Positions 25,120 through 33,764 of a DNA stretch of 56,279 nt are shown here, piece after piece; the first letter of the stretch is position 1, and each line of letters begins with the position of its first letter. A model generated the notes under the pieces. That model saw nothing but the letters and a program-made list of their open reading frames with translations. It was not told the origin of the DNA and ran no database searches. Where the stretch lies: IMG/VR virus record IMGVR_UViG_3300027365_000016, positions 1 through 56,279 of that record; one strand, given 5' to 3'. This stretch comes from a virus. The position numbers and the translations under genes were made by a program.

Positions 25120-25140
25120 GGCGGCCTGCGGGCCGCCTTT
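25120..25140 (+). terminator. Hairpin after the major capsid gene
   Basis: GGCGGCC, TGCG and GGCCGCC form a 7-bp stem followed by TTT. The T-run is short, so partial termination is likely; downstream head and tail genes must still be transcribed. Confidence 0.55.
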
Positions 25141-25167
25141 CAACCATCGCGAGGGTAATCAACCATG
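25139..25167 (+). promoter_or_regulatory. TCAAC-repeat leader with internal ribosome binding site
   Basis: TTCAACCATC, GCGAGGG and TAATCAACCATG follow one another: two TCAAC words 19 bp apart flank a GAGG ribosome binding site and the second touches the ATG. The same leader occurs at 54509 and 55794, with relatives at 27505 and on the minus strand at 48722-48749. Confidence 0.55.
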
Positions 25168-25494
25168 GCCAACGTCAACGCGATCGCGCTGCACACCATC
25201 CACCGCCCCGGCAAGCGCAAGGGCGAGCAGGAAGTCGTGCGCCCCAACAGCCCCTTCACCTGCCCGGCGGAGGAGTTCGAGACCCTGCAGGCCCGTGGCG
25301 CCGCCAAGCGCGACACCAGCAAAGCCGGACCGGCCAGCGAACCGACCAAGTCCTCCGGCAAGGGCAAGCAGACGCAGAAAGCCGGCGAGCAGAAAGCCGA
25401 GAGCACCGGCGAGCAGAAAGCCGAGAGCACCGGCGAGCAGAAGCCCGGCGAGCAGAAATCCGAGAACGCCGGCGACGACGGCCTCGGGGTCTGA
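25165..25494 (+). CDS. Head-assembly protein with EQKAESTG repeats (109 aa, FI-like position)
   Basis: Occupies the lambda FI slot just after the capsid gene. The N-terminal half (NAIALHTIHRPGKRKGEQEVVRPNSPFTCPAEEFETLQARGAAKRD) looks folded. The C-terminal half is a low-complexity hydrophilic tail with tandem EQKAESTG units, encoded by two 24-bp direct repeats near 25386-25445. The repeats could vary in number by slippage. Its function is inferred from position only: a head-tail connector or DNA-packaging accessory. Confidence 0.65.
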   Translation: MANVNAIALHTIHRPGKRKGEQEVVRPNSPFTCPAEEFETLQARGAAKRDTSKAGPASEPTKSSGKGKQTQKAGEQKAESTGEQKAESTGEQKPGEQKSENAGDDGLGV

Positions 25495-25496
25495 GC

Positions 25497-25901
25497 ATGG
25501 ACTGGCGTCAGCAGATTCGAGATACCCGGCGCGTCGTTCACGAAACGATGGCGCTGGACTGCTGGCACTGCAGCCCGGACGGCAGCCAACGGGTGGCCGC
25601 CCGGGTCCGCTATCACTATAGCCGTGGGGCTCTGGGGCAACTCCCGGGGGCCGACGGGTATGGCGAGCGCGCCGAGAACTTCACCACGGTCGTCTACGAC
25701 GTCGACGCCCTGACGCTGTCGCACGGCGACCTGCTGGTATTCGAGTCCGGCGAGGTCGTCCAGGTCGGCAACCGTCTTCCGCGCGACGTTCGCACGGCCT
25801 TCGCCCAGGCGGAGGTCGCGCAACTCGGCGAGGCGGTCTTCGCCCGTTACTCCTTCCTGACACCCGGCCAGGCGTGGGCCGGGTTGCCACCCGTTACCTG
25901 A
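25497..25901 (+). CDS. Head-tail connector-like protein (134 aa, FII-like position)
   Basis: The ATG at 25497 begins MDWRQQIRDTRRVVHETMALDCWHCSPD, 2 bp after the previous stop. The longer ORF on this frame runs through the capsid gene and is rejected. The protein is beta-rich with LSHGDLLVFESGEVVQVGNRLP near its C terminus. Position and size match head-tail joining proteins of lambda-like phages. Confidence 0.65.
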   Translation: MDWRQQIRDTRRVVHETMALDCWHCSPDGSQRVAARVRYHYSRGALGQLPGADGYGERAENFTTVVYDVDALTLSHGDLLVFESGEVVQVGNRLPRDVRTAFAQAEVAQLGEAVFARYSFLTPGQAWAGLPPVT

Positions 25902-25915
25902 AAGAGGACGTCGCC

Positions 25916-26227
25916 ATGCAGGTACTCGACACTCTGACCGCCGATGGCTCCAGCGATGCCTTCAAGCATTTCGGGGGAGCGTCCGGGCTGATGAACCTTT
26001 ACGTGGCCGGCAATCTGGGCGGCGGTACCCTGACCCTCGAAGCGGAAACTCCCGACGAGAGCGCCTATGTGCCGGTCGCCGAGATTACCGACCCGGGCAT
26101 GCACGTTGTTTCGGCGGCGCCGTTCGTCGGCCGTGTGACTCTGACCGGGGGCACGAGCCCATCGCTGTCGGTCTGGGTCGAAGCCGAAGCCGCCTCGCTG
26201 AGTCAGCGGGTCCGGGAGGACGACTGA
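25916..26227 (+). CDS. Small late structural protein of unknown function (103 aa)
   Basis: The ATG at 25916 follows an AGAGG ribosome binding site by 8 bases. The protein is beta-rich and ends VEAEAASLSQRVREDD; LMNLYVAGNLGGGTLTLEAETPDESAYVPVAEI looks like a small beta-sandwich. Found between connector and minor-tail genes, it is probably virion-associated. No specific family is assigned. Confidence 0.6.
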   Translation: MQVLDTLTADGSSDAFKHFGGASGLMNLYVAGNLGGGTLTLEAETPDESAYVPVAEITDPGMHVVSAAPFVGRVTLTGGTSPSLSVWVEAEAASLSQRVREDD

Positions 26228-26379
26228 TGCTCCGTCCCGCACTGCGCTCGGCGACGCAGACTGTGCTCCGGGCCGGGCTGTTGGCCCCGCGCGGCCCGAA
26301 GCTGCTCGCGCCGACGGCCTTGTCCGGCGAGTACGTGCCGGTCTTCGCCCCCGCCGACATCACGCTGGCCCAGGACTGA
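26227..26379 (+). CDS. Very small late gene (50 aa)
   Basis: A 51-codon ORF filling the gap between two structural genes. Its ATG overlaps the preceding TGA by one base. The product is MLRPALRSATQTVLRAGL then LLAPRGPKLLAPTALSGEYVPVFAPADITLAQD. The tight fit in an otherwise gapless operon and in-frame start and stop support it. Function unknown. Confidence 0.5.
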   Translation: MLRPALRSATQTVLRAGLLAPRGPKLLAPTALSGEYVPVFAPADITLAQD

Positions 26380-26382
26380 TCC

Positions 26383-27000
26383 GTGCTCGGCTCGATCGTG
26401 GTGGCCGTCGACGGCATCGAGACGTTACCCGACATCGACGGCATGACGCCGGCGATCCTGCGGGCCGCCCGCCAGGCGGTCAACGCCGCCGCCGACCGGG
26501 GGCGTTCCTGGAGCGCCGCGGAGATGCGCAAGCAGGTCAACTTCCCGGCGAGTTACCTGCGCGGCCAGAACAGCCGGCTCAAGGTCACCCAGCGCGCGAA
26601 GGGCAAGGAACTGGAGTCGGTCATCCAGGGGCGTTTCGAGCCGACCTCGCTCGCCCGTTTCGCCAAGGGCAGCCGGTCATCGCACAAGAAGGCCGGCGGC
26701 GTCACGCTCGAGATCAACCCCGGCACGGCGACCTTCATGCGCCGGGCCTTCCTGATCCGCCTGCGTTCCGGGGTCAATTTCTCCGCCGAGGCGTTCAATC
26801 TCGGCCTGGCGCTGCGCGTCCCCCGGGGCCAACGACCGGACAAGGCCTACAAGCCGAAGAAACTGGCCGACGGGCTTTTCCTGCTCTACGGCCCGTCGGT
26901 CGACCAGGTGTTCCGGTCGGTCTCGGCCGACGTCGAGCCGCGCGTCTCCGACTACCTCAACGACGAATTCCTTCGCCTGATGGAGCTCGACAATGGCTGA
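26383..27000 (+). CDS. Minor tail protein, gpZ-like (205 aa)
   Basis: Position (after FI/FII, before U) and the sequence match lambda gpZ-type head-tail or tail-completion proteins. Segments include AARQAVNAAADRGRSWSAAEMRKQVNFPASYL, then VTLEINPGTATFMRRAFLIRL and DGLFLLYGPSVDQVFRSV near the C terminus. It starts at GTG 3 bp after the previous stop and overlaps the next gene by 8 bp. Likely role: joining or completing the tail top. Confidence 0.72.
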   Translation: MLGSIVVAVDGIETLPDIDGMTPAILRAARQAVNAAADRGRSWSAAEMRKQVNFPASYLRGQNSRLKVTQRAKGKELESVIQGRFEPTSLARFAKGSRSSHKKAGGVTLEINPGTATFMRRAFLIRLRSGVNFSAEAFNLGLALRVPRGQRPDKAYKPKKLADGLFLLYGPSVDQVFRSVSADVEPRVSDYLNDEFLRLMELDNG

Positions 27001-27502
27001 TGACACGATCCCCAAGCGCCTGCGGATCCTGCGCGCGCTGACCGAGAAGCTGACAGAGATCACCCCGACCAACGGCTACCAGACCAACGTCAGCGAGAAC
27101 GTCTACCGCGGGCGCGCACGCTTCGGCGAGGGCGATCCGGTACCGATGATCGCCATCCTGCAGTCGCCGCGCACGCTCGACATTCCTCCGTCGCCGGGGG
27201 CGGGGGCGATCCGCAAGACGCCACTGGAACTGCTGATCCAGGGCTTCTGCGTCGACGACTTCCAGCACCCGACGGACCCGGCCGAGGTGATGATGGCCGA
27301 TACCAAGCGCTGCCTGGCCGAGATCATCGCTGCGCTGGGCAAGCGACCCTACGTGTGGAACGAGATCGAGACCCTGAGCATTGGCCCCGGCGTGTGCCGG
27401 CCGCCGGACGAGGAAATCTCCGCGGTGGCGTATTTCTGGTTGAGCGTCACCATCGAGTTCACTGAGAATGTGACCGACCCCTACGCCGTTCCCGCGGCGT
27501 GA
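26993..27502 (+). CDS. Tail terminator-like protein (169 aa, gpU position)
   Basis: Placed as lambda gpU, which caps the tail tube and sets its final length. The sequence (LRALTEKLTEITPTNGYQTNVSENVYRGRARFGEGDPVPMIAILQSP, then LELLIQGFCVDDFQHPTDPAEVMMADTKRCLAEII) resembles phage tail terminators, with a mixed alpha/beta core. It overlaps the gpZ-like gene by 8 bp. Confidence 0.68.
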   Translation: MADDTIPKRLRILRALTEKLTEITPTNGYQTNVSENVYRGRARFGEGDPVPMIAILQSPRTLDIPPSPGAGAIRKTPLELLIQGFCVDDFQHPTDPAEVMMADTKRCLAEIIAALGKRPYVWNEIETLSIGPGVCRPPDEEISAVAYFWLSVTIEFTENVTDPYAVPAA

Positions 27503-27504
27503 TA

Positions 27505-27543
27505 TTCAACCGATAGTCCTGAAATCAACTAGAGGTTACGGAC
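27505..27543 (+). promoter_or_regulatory. TCAAC direct-repeat leader before the tail tube gene
   Basis: TCAACCGATAGTCCT (27506) and TCAACTAGAGGTTAC (27525) are 19 bp apart. AGAGG in the second serves as ribosome binding site for the ATG at 27544. The only sizeable gap in the tail operon coincides with it. Confidence 0.45.
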
Positions 27544-28311
27544 ATGATCGAGAAGCAGAATTACACGCTCGGCCGCGGCGAACTGTATTTCGACGACGGC
27601 TCCGGCGAGCGCTACATCGGCAACACGCCCGAATTCACGCTCTCCACGGCGACCGAGACGCTGGAGCACTACAACTCGGACAAGGGCCTGCGTAACCGCG
27701 ACCGCAACATCGTGACCCAGGTCACCTACTCCGGGTCGTTCACTACCGATCACATTTCGCCGGAAAACCTGGCGATGCTGTTCATGGGCACGGCCGACAC
27801 GCTGACCCAGTCGGCGCTCACCGGTGAGTCGGATGTTTTCGACAGCGTGTCGCCGATGCTCTGGTACCAACTCGGTACCTCCGACGCCGCCCCGGCCGGG
27901 GTGCGCGGCGTGTCCAACGTCAGTGTCGAGGGCGCCGGCGCGACCACGCTGACCGAGGGCTCCGACTACGAACTCGACGCGCAACTCGGCCGCCTGCAGA
28001 TCCTGCCCGACGGCAACGTGAGCGACGGCGACTCGATCACCGTGACCTACGACGTCGACGCCACCACGCGCAGCCAGGTGGTCTCGGGGACCAAGCAGGT
28101 CAACGGCAAGCTGCGCTACGTGTCGTTCAACCCGGAAGGCGCCGGTGCCCAGCGCGATTACTTCATGCCCTCGGTGACGCTATCCGCCAACGGCGACTTC
28201 GCGCTCAAGGCCGAGAGCGACTGGCAGGCGATCCCGTTCAGCGCGGAGATCTCCAAGACCGAGACCTCGGAAGCCGTCTACGCCGACGGCCGCCCGTTCT
28301 CGGCCAACTGA
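27544..28311 (+). CDS. Major tail tube protein (gpV-like)
   Basis: A 255-residue tail tube subunit. The N-terminal domain (NYTLGRGELYFDDGSGERYIGNTPEFTLSTATETLEHYNSDKGLRNRD) is typical of phage tail tube proteins. An inserted or C-terminal beta-domain (VSNVSVEGAGATTLTEGSDYELDAQLGRLQILPDGNVSDGDSITVTYD) looks Ig-like. It is followed by tail chaperone genes and the tape measure, as expected. Confidence 0.83.
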   Translation: MIEKQNYTLGRGELYFDDGSGERYIGNTPEFTLSTATETLEHYNSDKGLRNRDRNIVTQVTYSGSFTTDHISPENLAMLFMGTADTLTQSALTGESDVFDSVSPMLWYQLGTSDAAPAGVRGVSNVSVEGAGATTLTEGSDYELDAQLGRLQILPDGNVSDGDSITVTYDVDATTRSQVVSGTKQVNGKLRYVSFNPEGAGAQRDYFMPSVTLSANGDFALKAESDWQAIPFSAEISKTETSEAVYADGRPFSAN

Positions 28312-28326
28312 TAGCGAGGGGATCGT

Positions 28327-28809
28327 ATGGCACTGAAAGATTGGTCGCTGCCGACCTCTTCTTTCCCGCTTCCGGGCGGCGGCGAGATCGCCGTCCGGGG
28401 CGTGTCTGCAGAGCAGGTAGCCGCGCTGGTCCGCGAGGACCGGGACACCCTGCGGGCGATCTACGCGCAGGTCACCGACCGCGACGATGTCCAGCAGGTC
28501 GCCCAGGCGGTCGAGACCGGCGAGGAGACCCCGGACGTGGCGGGTCTCGATATGCCGGATGTCGCCAACGAACTGTTGAACACGGCGCCGCAACTGGTGG
28601 CGAAGGTCATCGCCTGGGCTGCCGGTGAACCCGACCAGGTAGAAGCGGCTCGGCAGATTCCGATGCCCAGCCAGCTTGAGATCCTGGTCGAGATCGGCCG
28701 GCTGACCTTCGAGACGACCTCGCCGGGAAAGTTTCTCGAGGCCGTCATCGCGATCGCGAGAGCCGGGAACGCCGGCCTGGCGAGCGCCAGGCAGATTCAG
28801 CACGGATAG
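28327..28809 (+). CDS. Tail assembly chaperone, gpG-like (160 aa)
   Basis: The shorter product of a G/GT pair, needed for tail assembly but not part of the virion. It starts at an ATG after GAGGGG. It is helical and acidic (GEIAVRGVSAEQVAALVREDRDTLRAIY, then NELLNTAPQLVAKVIAWAAGEPDQVE), like lambda gpG. The heptamer GGGAAAG at 28725-28731 lies in the correct phase (G GGA AAG) and is identical to the lambda slippery site. Confidence 0.85.
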   Translation: MALKDWSLPTSSFPLPGGGEIAVRGVSAEQVAALVREDRDTLRAIYAQVTDRDDVQQVAQAVETGEETPDVAGLDMPDVANELLNTAPQLVAKVIAWAAGEPDQVEAARQIPMPSQLEILVEIGRLTFETTSPGKFLEAVIAIARAGNAGLASARQIQHG

Positions 28810-29057
28810 GGCTGGACGAATGGCTCTGGGGGCTGCGCAAGCAAGTCAGCCTGCTTCGCTCGCAGGGCCATCCCGACGCCGGCGACTACCCGGTCGCCAA
28901 AGTCTGGGAGGAATGCGCGATCGTCGCGCAGCGACAAAACCAGATGCTGGCCACGGGCGTCGGGCTTCTGCAGATGACGGTCGGATCTCTGCTTAGCAAG
29001 GAGGCCAGCAAGCAACTGAAAGAAACGATCGAGGGCCTGACGGATGGCGAAGTCTAA
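28725..29057 (+). CDS. gpT-like C-terminal extension made by -1 frameshift (gpGT)
   Basis: The frame read after a -1 shift on GGGAAAG stays open from 28725 to the TAA at 29055-29057 and has no credible start of its own. It encodes KVSRGRHRDRESRERRPGE, then GLDEWLWGLRKQVSLLRSQG, VWEECAIVAQRQNQML and KQLKETIEGLTDGEV. The GT fusion would be about 242 residues and ends 14 bp inside the tape-measure gene. In lambda, gpGT recruits tube protein to the tape measure through the T domain. Confidence 0.82.
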   Translation, partial: GKVSRGRHRDRESRERRPGERQADSARIGLDEWLWGLRKQVSLLRSQGHPDAGDYPVAKVWEECAIVAQRQNQMLATGVGLLQMTVGSLLSKEASKQLKETIEGLTDGEV

Positions 29058-32000
29058 CGTAGAACTGGTGATCCGGGCTCGCAACGAAGCGAGCAAAGCC
29101 CTCCGCTCGATCTCAGATGCCATCAAGGATGTCACCAAGGACCAGAAGACCCTCGCCGGCCAGGCAGGGTCCACCGAATCCCGCCTCGGGGAACTCGGCC
29201 GAGAACTCGGCAGTCTCGACGAACGGCTGAAATCCCTGCGCTCCGCCGGCCGCCTGGCCGGCGATCTCGACAAGACCACCACGGCACTCAACCGCCAGAA
29301 GGCCGCGACCCAGCAGGCCCAGCTTCGCTATACCGAACTGGCCAAAACGGTCAGCGATACCGAGCGCCCGACCAAGCGCCTGCAGAACCAGTTGGCGGCC
29401 GCCGAGCGCCGCCTGGCCTCCAACCGAGAGAAGACGGCAGCCCTCGAGCAGACGGTTGCCGGTCTTGCCCAGCAGTACGACGCAGCCCGCGCGGATCTCG
29501 GCGGAATGGTCGCCAGCGAGGACGACCTGGCGCGCAGTACCGCCCGCGCAGCGGCCGAGTTCACCGCGCTGCAGACCCAGATCCGCGAACTTCGCAAGGT
29601 CTCCAAGGGGGCGGCAGCCGCCGACCTGTCCGGGCTCGACGTACCGGGGCTGGCCCGTGCCGGGGAGGCGATCAGCAGCGTCGGCCGCCGGGTGCGCGAG
29701 GCCGGCAACGCGGCCGACCTGACGGCCGTGGACCTCAAGACGCTGTCTGCCGAGGTCGACCAACTCGAAGGCGTGGCCAAGGACATTGGCGAACTGCGCC
29801 AGATGGCCGCGACCTTCGCCGAGATGCGCCGCGAGTCGCTGGAGACCCGGCGGGTCTGGAAGGAACTCGAGGGCCAGACAAAGGCGCTCGCCCAGGAATT
29901 CGCAGCCGCCGACCAGCCCAGCCAGGAGCTCGCCCAGCGTCTCGGCGAGGCCCGTGCCGCTTCCCGGCAGGCCAAGTCCACCTACGAGCAGACCCGGGCC
30001 AGCGTGAAGCAGTTCGGCGACGTCCTGCGCGCGGCGGGGGTCGACGTTTCCGACATGGCCGCCGCCCAGAAGACGCTCGACGCCCAACTCGAGACTACCG
30101 CTCAGGTAATGGCGCGCAGCCGGGTCGAACTCGACCGGCTCAGCGACGAGCAGGCGTCACTTGCGAAGGCTCAGGGCGAGGCCGCCGCCGCCTCCGAGAA
30201 GGAGCAGGAGGCCCGCCAGGAAGCGCTCAAGGCCGGCTCCCGGGCGCTGCGGGTCTACCGCCAGACAAAGGGGGCGGTGGAAGAAGCGCGCACCGCCTAC
30301 GAGGACGCGACGAAACAGGTCACCCGGATCGCCACGGCAATGCGCGAGGCCGATCAGCCGACCGCCGCGATGACCCGCGAGTTCGAGAAGGCCAAGAAGC
30401 GCGCCGGCGAACTCAAGGACAATTTCCGCGCGGTGCAGCAGGCATCCGGGCTGCTCGCCCGTACCCTGCGCGAGAACAAGGATGACGCGGAGGCGCTGGT
30501 TGCCAGTCAGCAGCAACTCGAGACGGCCCTCGACCGCAGCGCCTCGCGGCTGAACAAGGCCGGCACCGAAGCCAGCGCGGCCGAGCAACGCCTCCAGGAG
30601 TTTCGCGACGAGACGGAGCGGGCACGCAAGGCGGCGACCGAACTGGGGCAGGGCGCCGAGGCCGCCGGGCAGGGCGTCGACCGGTTCGCCGAGCAGGCGC
30701 GTCAGGCCGAGGCGGCGATGCGGGCCTTCCGCGACCAGGGGCGCACCACGCTGTCGTTGCTACAGCGCATGCGCGGCCAGGTTCTGGCTCTGGCATCGGC
30801 CTACGTGGGTCTTTACGGCGTGGGTTCCGGGGTGGCCAGCGTGGCGGATGCCCAGATCGGCCTCGAGGCGACTCAGTCGCGGCTCCGGGTGGCGGTCGGC
30901 GACGATCCGGAGAAGGTCGCCGAGGAACTGAAATTCGTCCGCCAGGTCGCCGACGAGTTGAAACTCGAGTTCCGCGGCCTCTCCGAGGAGTACAGTAAGT
31001 TCGCCGCCGCCTCGCGCGGGGCCGGGGCCTCCGCCGAGGAGACCCGGGCGATCTTCCTTGCGCTGGCCAAGGCCGGGCGTGTCAACAAGCTCTCGTCCGA
31101 CGAGATGCGCCGGGCGATCAACGCTGTTACGCAGATGATGTCGAAGGGCAAGATTTCCGCTGAGGAACTGCGTCAGCAGTTGGGCGAGGTTCTGCCGGGC
31201 GCCTTCGACATTTTCGCCAAGTCGATCGGCGTCACCGGCGGCGAGCTCGACAAGATGCTCAAGGAAGGCTCGGTGCGCGCCGACTCGCTGGTCTACTTCG
31301 CCCGCGAGCTCGAAAAGCGCTTCGGCGAGGCCTTGCCCGGTGCCGTCGAGTCGACCTCGGCGAAGATCGCCGAATTCCGCAATACCATCTACGACCTCAA
31401 GCTGATCATCGCGCAGTCCGGCTTCATCGACTCGCTGGGCGACTCCCTGGAGCGGGTGACCGAGGAACTGGCCAAGCCGGAAGCCCAGGAGGGCGCGCGC
31501 GAGCTCGGCCGGGCGATCGGTTCGCTGATCGAGTCGATGGTCGACATGCTCGACTACATGGACGAGCTCATTCTCGGCCTCAAGCTGCTCGCCGCGGCGC
31601 TGGGGGTGAAGTGGGGGCTCAACCTGGTCGCCGGGATTGCCGAGGCGATCCGGTCGCTGCGCAAGTTCCGGGCCGCGGCGGGGCTGGCCACGGTGGCCGT
31701 GCGCGGGTTATGGCAGGCGATCACCGGCATCGGGCTGCTGCTCGCAGGCTGGTCGATCGCCGAGTGGGCGGCCAAGGAGTTTCCGGCCTTCGGGCGCTAC
31801 TGGGCGGCCTTCAAGGCGACGCTGTTCACCGGCCTGCTCGATCTCAAGGCCAAGTTCCAGGTCACCGCGGTCGAGATCAAGGACGTCTTCTCGGGCAACA
31901 TCAAGGCGCTCGGCTCGATCATCCTCAAGGCGGTGGCAAGCTGGGCCGAGAGGCTGAGCAAGCTGTTCAGTTTCGTCGGCGCGGACAGCATCGCCGACGG

Positions 32001-33759
32001 CCTCAAAAGCCTCAGCAGCACGGTCGAGGAGTACGCGTTCGACGGCTTGAGCGACGCTGCGCAGAAGAAGGTCGCCGAGATCAAGGCGGAACTGGCCAAG
32101 GCCAAGAAGGAGCTCGACGACAAGTATTTCGCCGAGTTCCAGCAGCGCACCAAGGCCCTGACCGGGGGCAGCGGCACCGGGCCGAGCCTGACGCCGGCCG
32201 CCGTGAAAAGTGCGGGTCAGGTGACCGGCCTGACGGTCGAGGGGATCCTCGGCCACGAGATCAACCCCAGCGACTACAACTCGGGTGACGGCGACACCGA
32301 GCAGCAGGCCAAGGAGCGTGCCGACGCGGTGATCGCCGAGGCGAAGCGGGTGACGGCCGCGGTCAACGCGGAACTCGAACGCCAGAAGGCCGAACTCGAG
32401 CGGACCTACGACGATTCGCTGATCACGGTGCAGGAGTATTACGACGAGCGCACCCGGATCGCCAAGGAGAAGATCGACGCTGAGATCCGCCAGCTTCGCA
32501 CGCAGATGGCGGAGTTGCAGCGCGCCGACCCCGCAGCCACCAACGACAGCCAGATCCGTCGCCAGTCCCAGATCGCCGACATCCAGGCCCGGATCGTTCA
32601 GCTTACCCGGGACAAGGCCGAGGCCGAGAAGCAGTTCGCCCACATGGCGCAACAGGCCCGAGCCGACCTGCTCGACCAGGCCCGGCGCCTACGCAATCAG
32701 GTGCTGATCGAGCAGGGCAACGAACTGCAGGCGCAGTTGAACCGCAACCAGGATCAGTACGAAAAGCTGATCAAGGCCGCGGAGAAGCTGTCGGGCGTCG
32801 AAGGCGAGCGGATGCGCAAGAACGCTGAAATCTGGAAGAGCCTGTCAGACCAGAGTGCGGCGATCACTGCGGCCCGGCGCCATGCCGACGACGTGGCCCG
32901 CGCGGCCCAGGCGGCGTCGGCGATCATGGATGCGATGCTGGAAGCCGGCAAGACCGCGGGCGACATCACCGACCTCGAGGCCCTGCGTATCGAGGGGCAT
33001 ATCAACGAGGAGAAGATTCGCGAACTGGAGAAGGTCAAGCAGGCCTATGCGGGCGCCGGCAAGGAAGGGGCGGCGGCGGCGATGCGTGTCCAGGCGCAGA
33101 TCATCAAGCTCAAGGCCGAACTGGACCCGCTCGCCAACAAGATCCGCGGCATCTTCGAGGACCAGTTCACGACGATGTTCAAGGAACTGGGCCAGGCCAT
33201 CGCCAATGGCGAGTCCTCGCTCAAGGACGTCTTCCGCAACCTCGGCGCCAATCTGGCCGGCGAGTTCGCCGACATGTTCGCCAAGGAAGCCAGCCAGCAA
33301 CTCATGAAGGCCTTCAAGGAAGCCGGGCTGTTCGACTTCCTGAGCGGTCTGATCATCAACAAGGACTGGGGTACCAAGATCGCCAAGGTCGGCGCCAGTG
33401 TATTCAGTTCGTTGGCCTACCACGACGGCGGGATTGCCGGTAGCCCCGGCCAGGGCCAGCGTCGGATGGTCTCGCCGTCATGGTTCTCCAACGCCGTGCG
33501 CTATCACGAGGGCGGCATCGCTGGCCTGCGCCCCGGCGAGGTCCCGGCAATCCTCGAACGTGGCGAGGAGGTACTGACCAAGGATAACCCTCGTCATTCA
33601 ACTAACGGTGGCGGAGGCAACCAGGGGGCCATTAAGATAGTCAACACCTTCGACGCCGGCGAGATGGTGTCGGCAGGACTGAACACCTCGGCCGGCGAGA
33701 AGGTGATCATGAACTTCATGTCGCGCAACCGGCAGAAGATCAAGCGGACACTGGGGTAA
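29044..33759 (+). CDS. Tail tape measure protein (1571 aa)
   Basis: Sets tail length and is ejected during infection. The N-terminal 500 residues are long coiled coils rich in Ala/Glu/Arg/Gln. The TIGR02675-type tape-measure domain follows (LEATQSRLRVAVGDDPEKVAEELKFV, then ISAEELRQQLGEVLPGAFDIFAKSIG, about residues 600-760). Hydrophobic segments lie around 840-925, and a second coiled-coil region at about 1095-1300. A Gly-rich C terminus ends HSTNGGGGNQGAIKIVNTF, where an operator-like word (TCAACTAACGGTGG, 33600) is embedded in the codons. At about 0.15 nm per residue the tail would be roughly 235 nm. Confidence 0.93.
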   Translation: MAKSNVELVIRARNEASKALRSISDAIKDVTKDQKTLAGQAGSTESRLGELGRELGSLDERLKSLRSAGRLAGDLDKTTTALNRQKAATQQAQLRYTELAKTVSDTERPTKRLQNQLAAAERRLASNREKTAALEQTVAGLAQQYDAARADLGGMVASEDDLARSTARAAAEFTALQTQIRELRKVSKGAAAADLSGLDVPGLARAGEAISSVGRRVREAGNAADLTAVDLKTLSAEVDQLEGVAKDIGELRQMAATFAEMRRESLETRRVWKELEGQTKALAQEFAAADQPSQELAQRLGEARAASRQAKSTYEQTRASVKQFGDVLRAAGVDVSDMAAAQKTLDAQLETTAQVMARSRVELDRLSDEQASLAKAQGEAAAASEKEQEARQEALKAGSRALRVYRQTKGAVEEARTAYEDATKQVTRIATAMREADQPTAAMTREFEKAKKRAGELKDNFRAVQQASGLLARTLRENKDDAEALVASQQQLETALDRSASRLNKAGTEASAAEQRLQEFRDETERARKAATELGQGAEAAGQGVDRFAEQARQAEAAMRAFRDQGRTTLSLLQRMRGQVLALASAYVGLYGVGSGVASVADAQIGLEATQSRLRVAVGDDPEKVAEELKFVRQVADELKLEFRGLSEEYSKFAAASRGAGASAEETRAIFLALAKAGRVNKLSSDEMRRAINAVTQMMSKGKISAEELRQQLGEVLPGAFDIFAKSIGVTGGELDKMLKEGSVRADSLVYFARELEKRFGEALPGAVESTSAKIAEFRNTIYDLKLIIAQSGFIDSLGDSLERVTEELAKPEAQEGARELGRAIGSLIESMVDMLDYMDELILGLKLLAAALGVKWGLNLVAGIAEAIRSLRKFRAAAGLATVAVRGLWQAITGIGLLLAGWSIAEWAAKEFPAFGRYWAAFKATLFTGLLDLKAKFQVTAVEIKDVFSGNIKALGSIILKAVASWAERLSKLFSFVGADSIADGLKSLSSTVEEYAFDGLSDAAQKKVAEIKAELAKAKKELDDKYFAEFQQRTKALTGGSGTGPSLTPAAVKSAGQVTGLTVEGILGHEINPSDYNSGDGDTEQQAKERADAVIAEAKRVTAAVNAELERQKAELERTYDDSLITVQEYYDERTRIAKEKIDAEIRQLRTQMAELQRADPAATNDSQIRRQSQIADIQARIVQLTRDKAEAEKQFAHMAQQARADLLDQARRLRNQVLIEQGNELQAQLNRNQDQYEKLIKAAEKLSGVEGERMRKNAEIWKSLSDQSAAITAARRHADDVARAAQAASAIMDAMLEAGKTAGDITDLEALRIEGHINEEKIRELEKVKQAYAGAGKEGAAAAMRVQAQIIKLKAELDPLANKIRGIFEDQFTTMFKELGQAIANGESSLKDVFRNLGANLAGEFADMFAKEASQQLMKAFKEAGLFDFLSGLIINKDWGTKIAKVGASVFSSLAYHDGGIAGSPGQGQRRMVSPSWFSNAVRYHEGGIAGLRPGEVPAILERGEEVLTKDNPRHSTNGGGGNQGAIKIVNTFDAGEMVSAGLNTSAGEKVIMNFMSRNRQKIKRTLG

Positions 33760-33764
33760 CGGGC

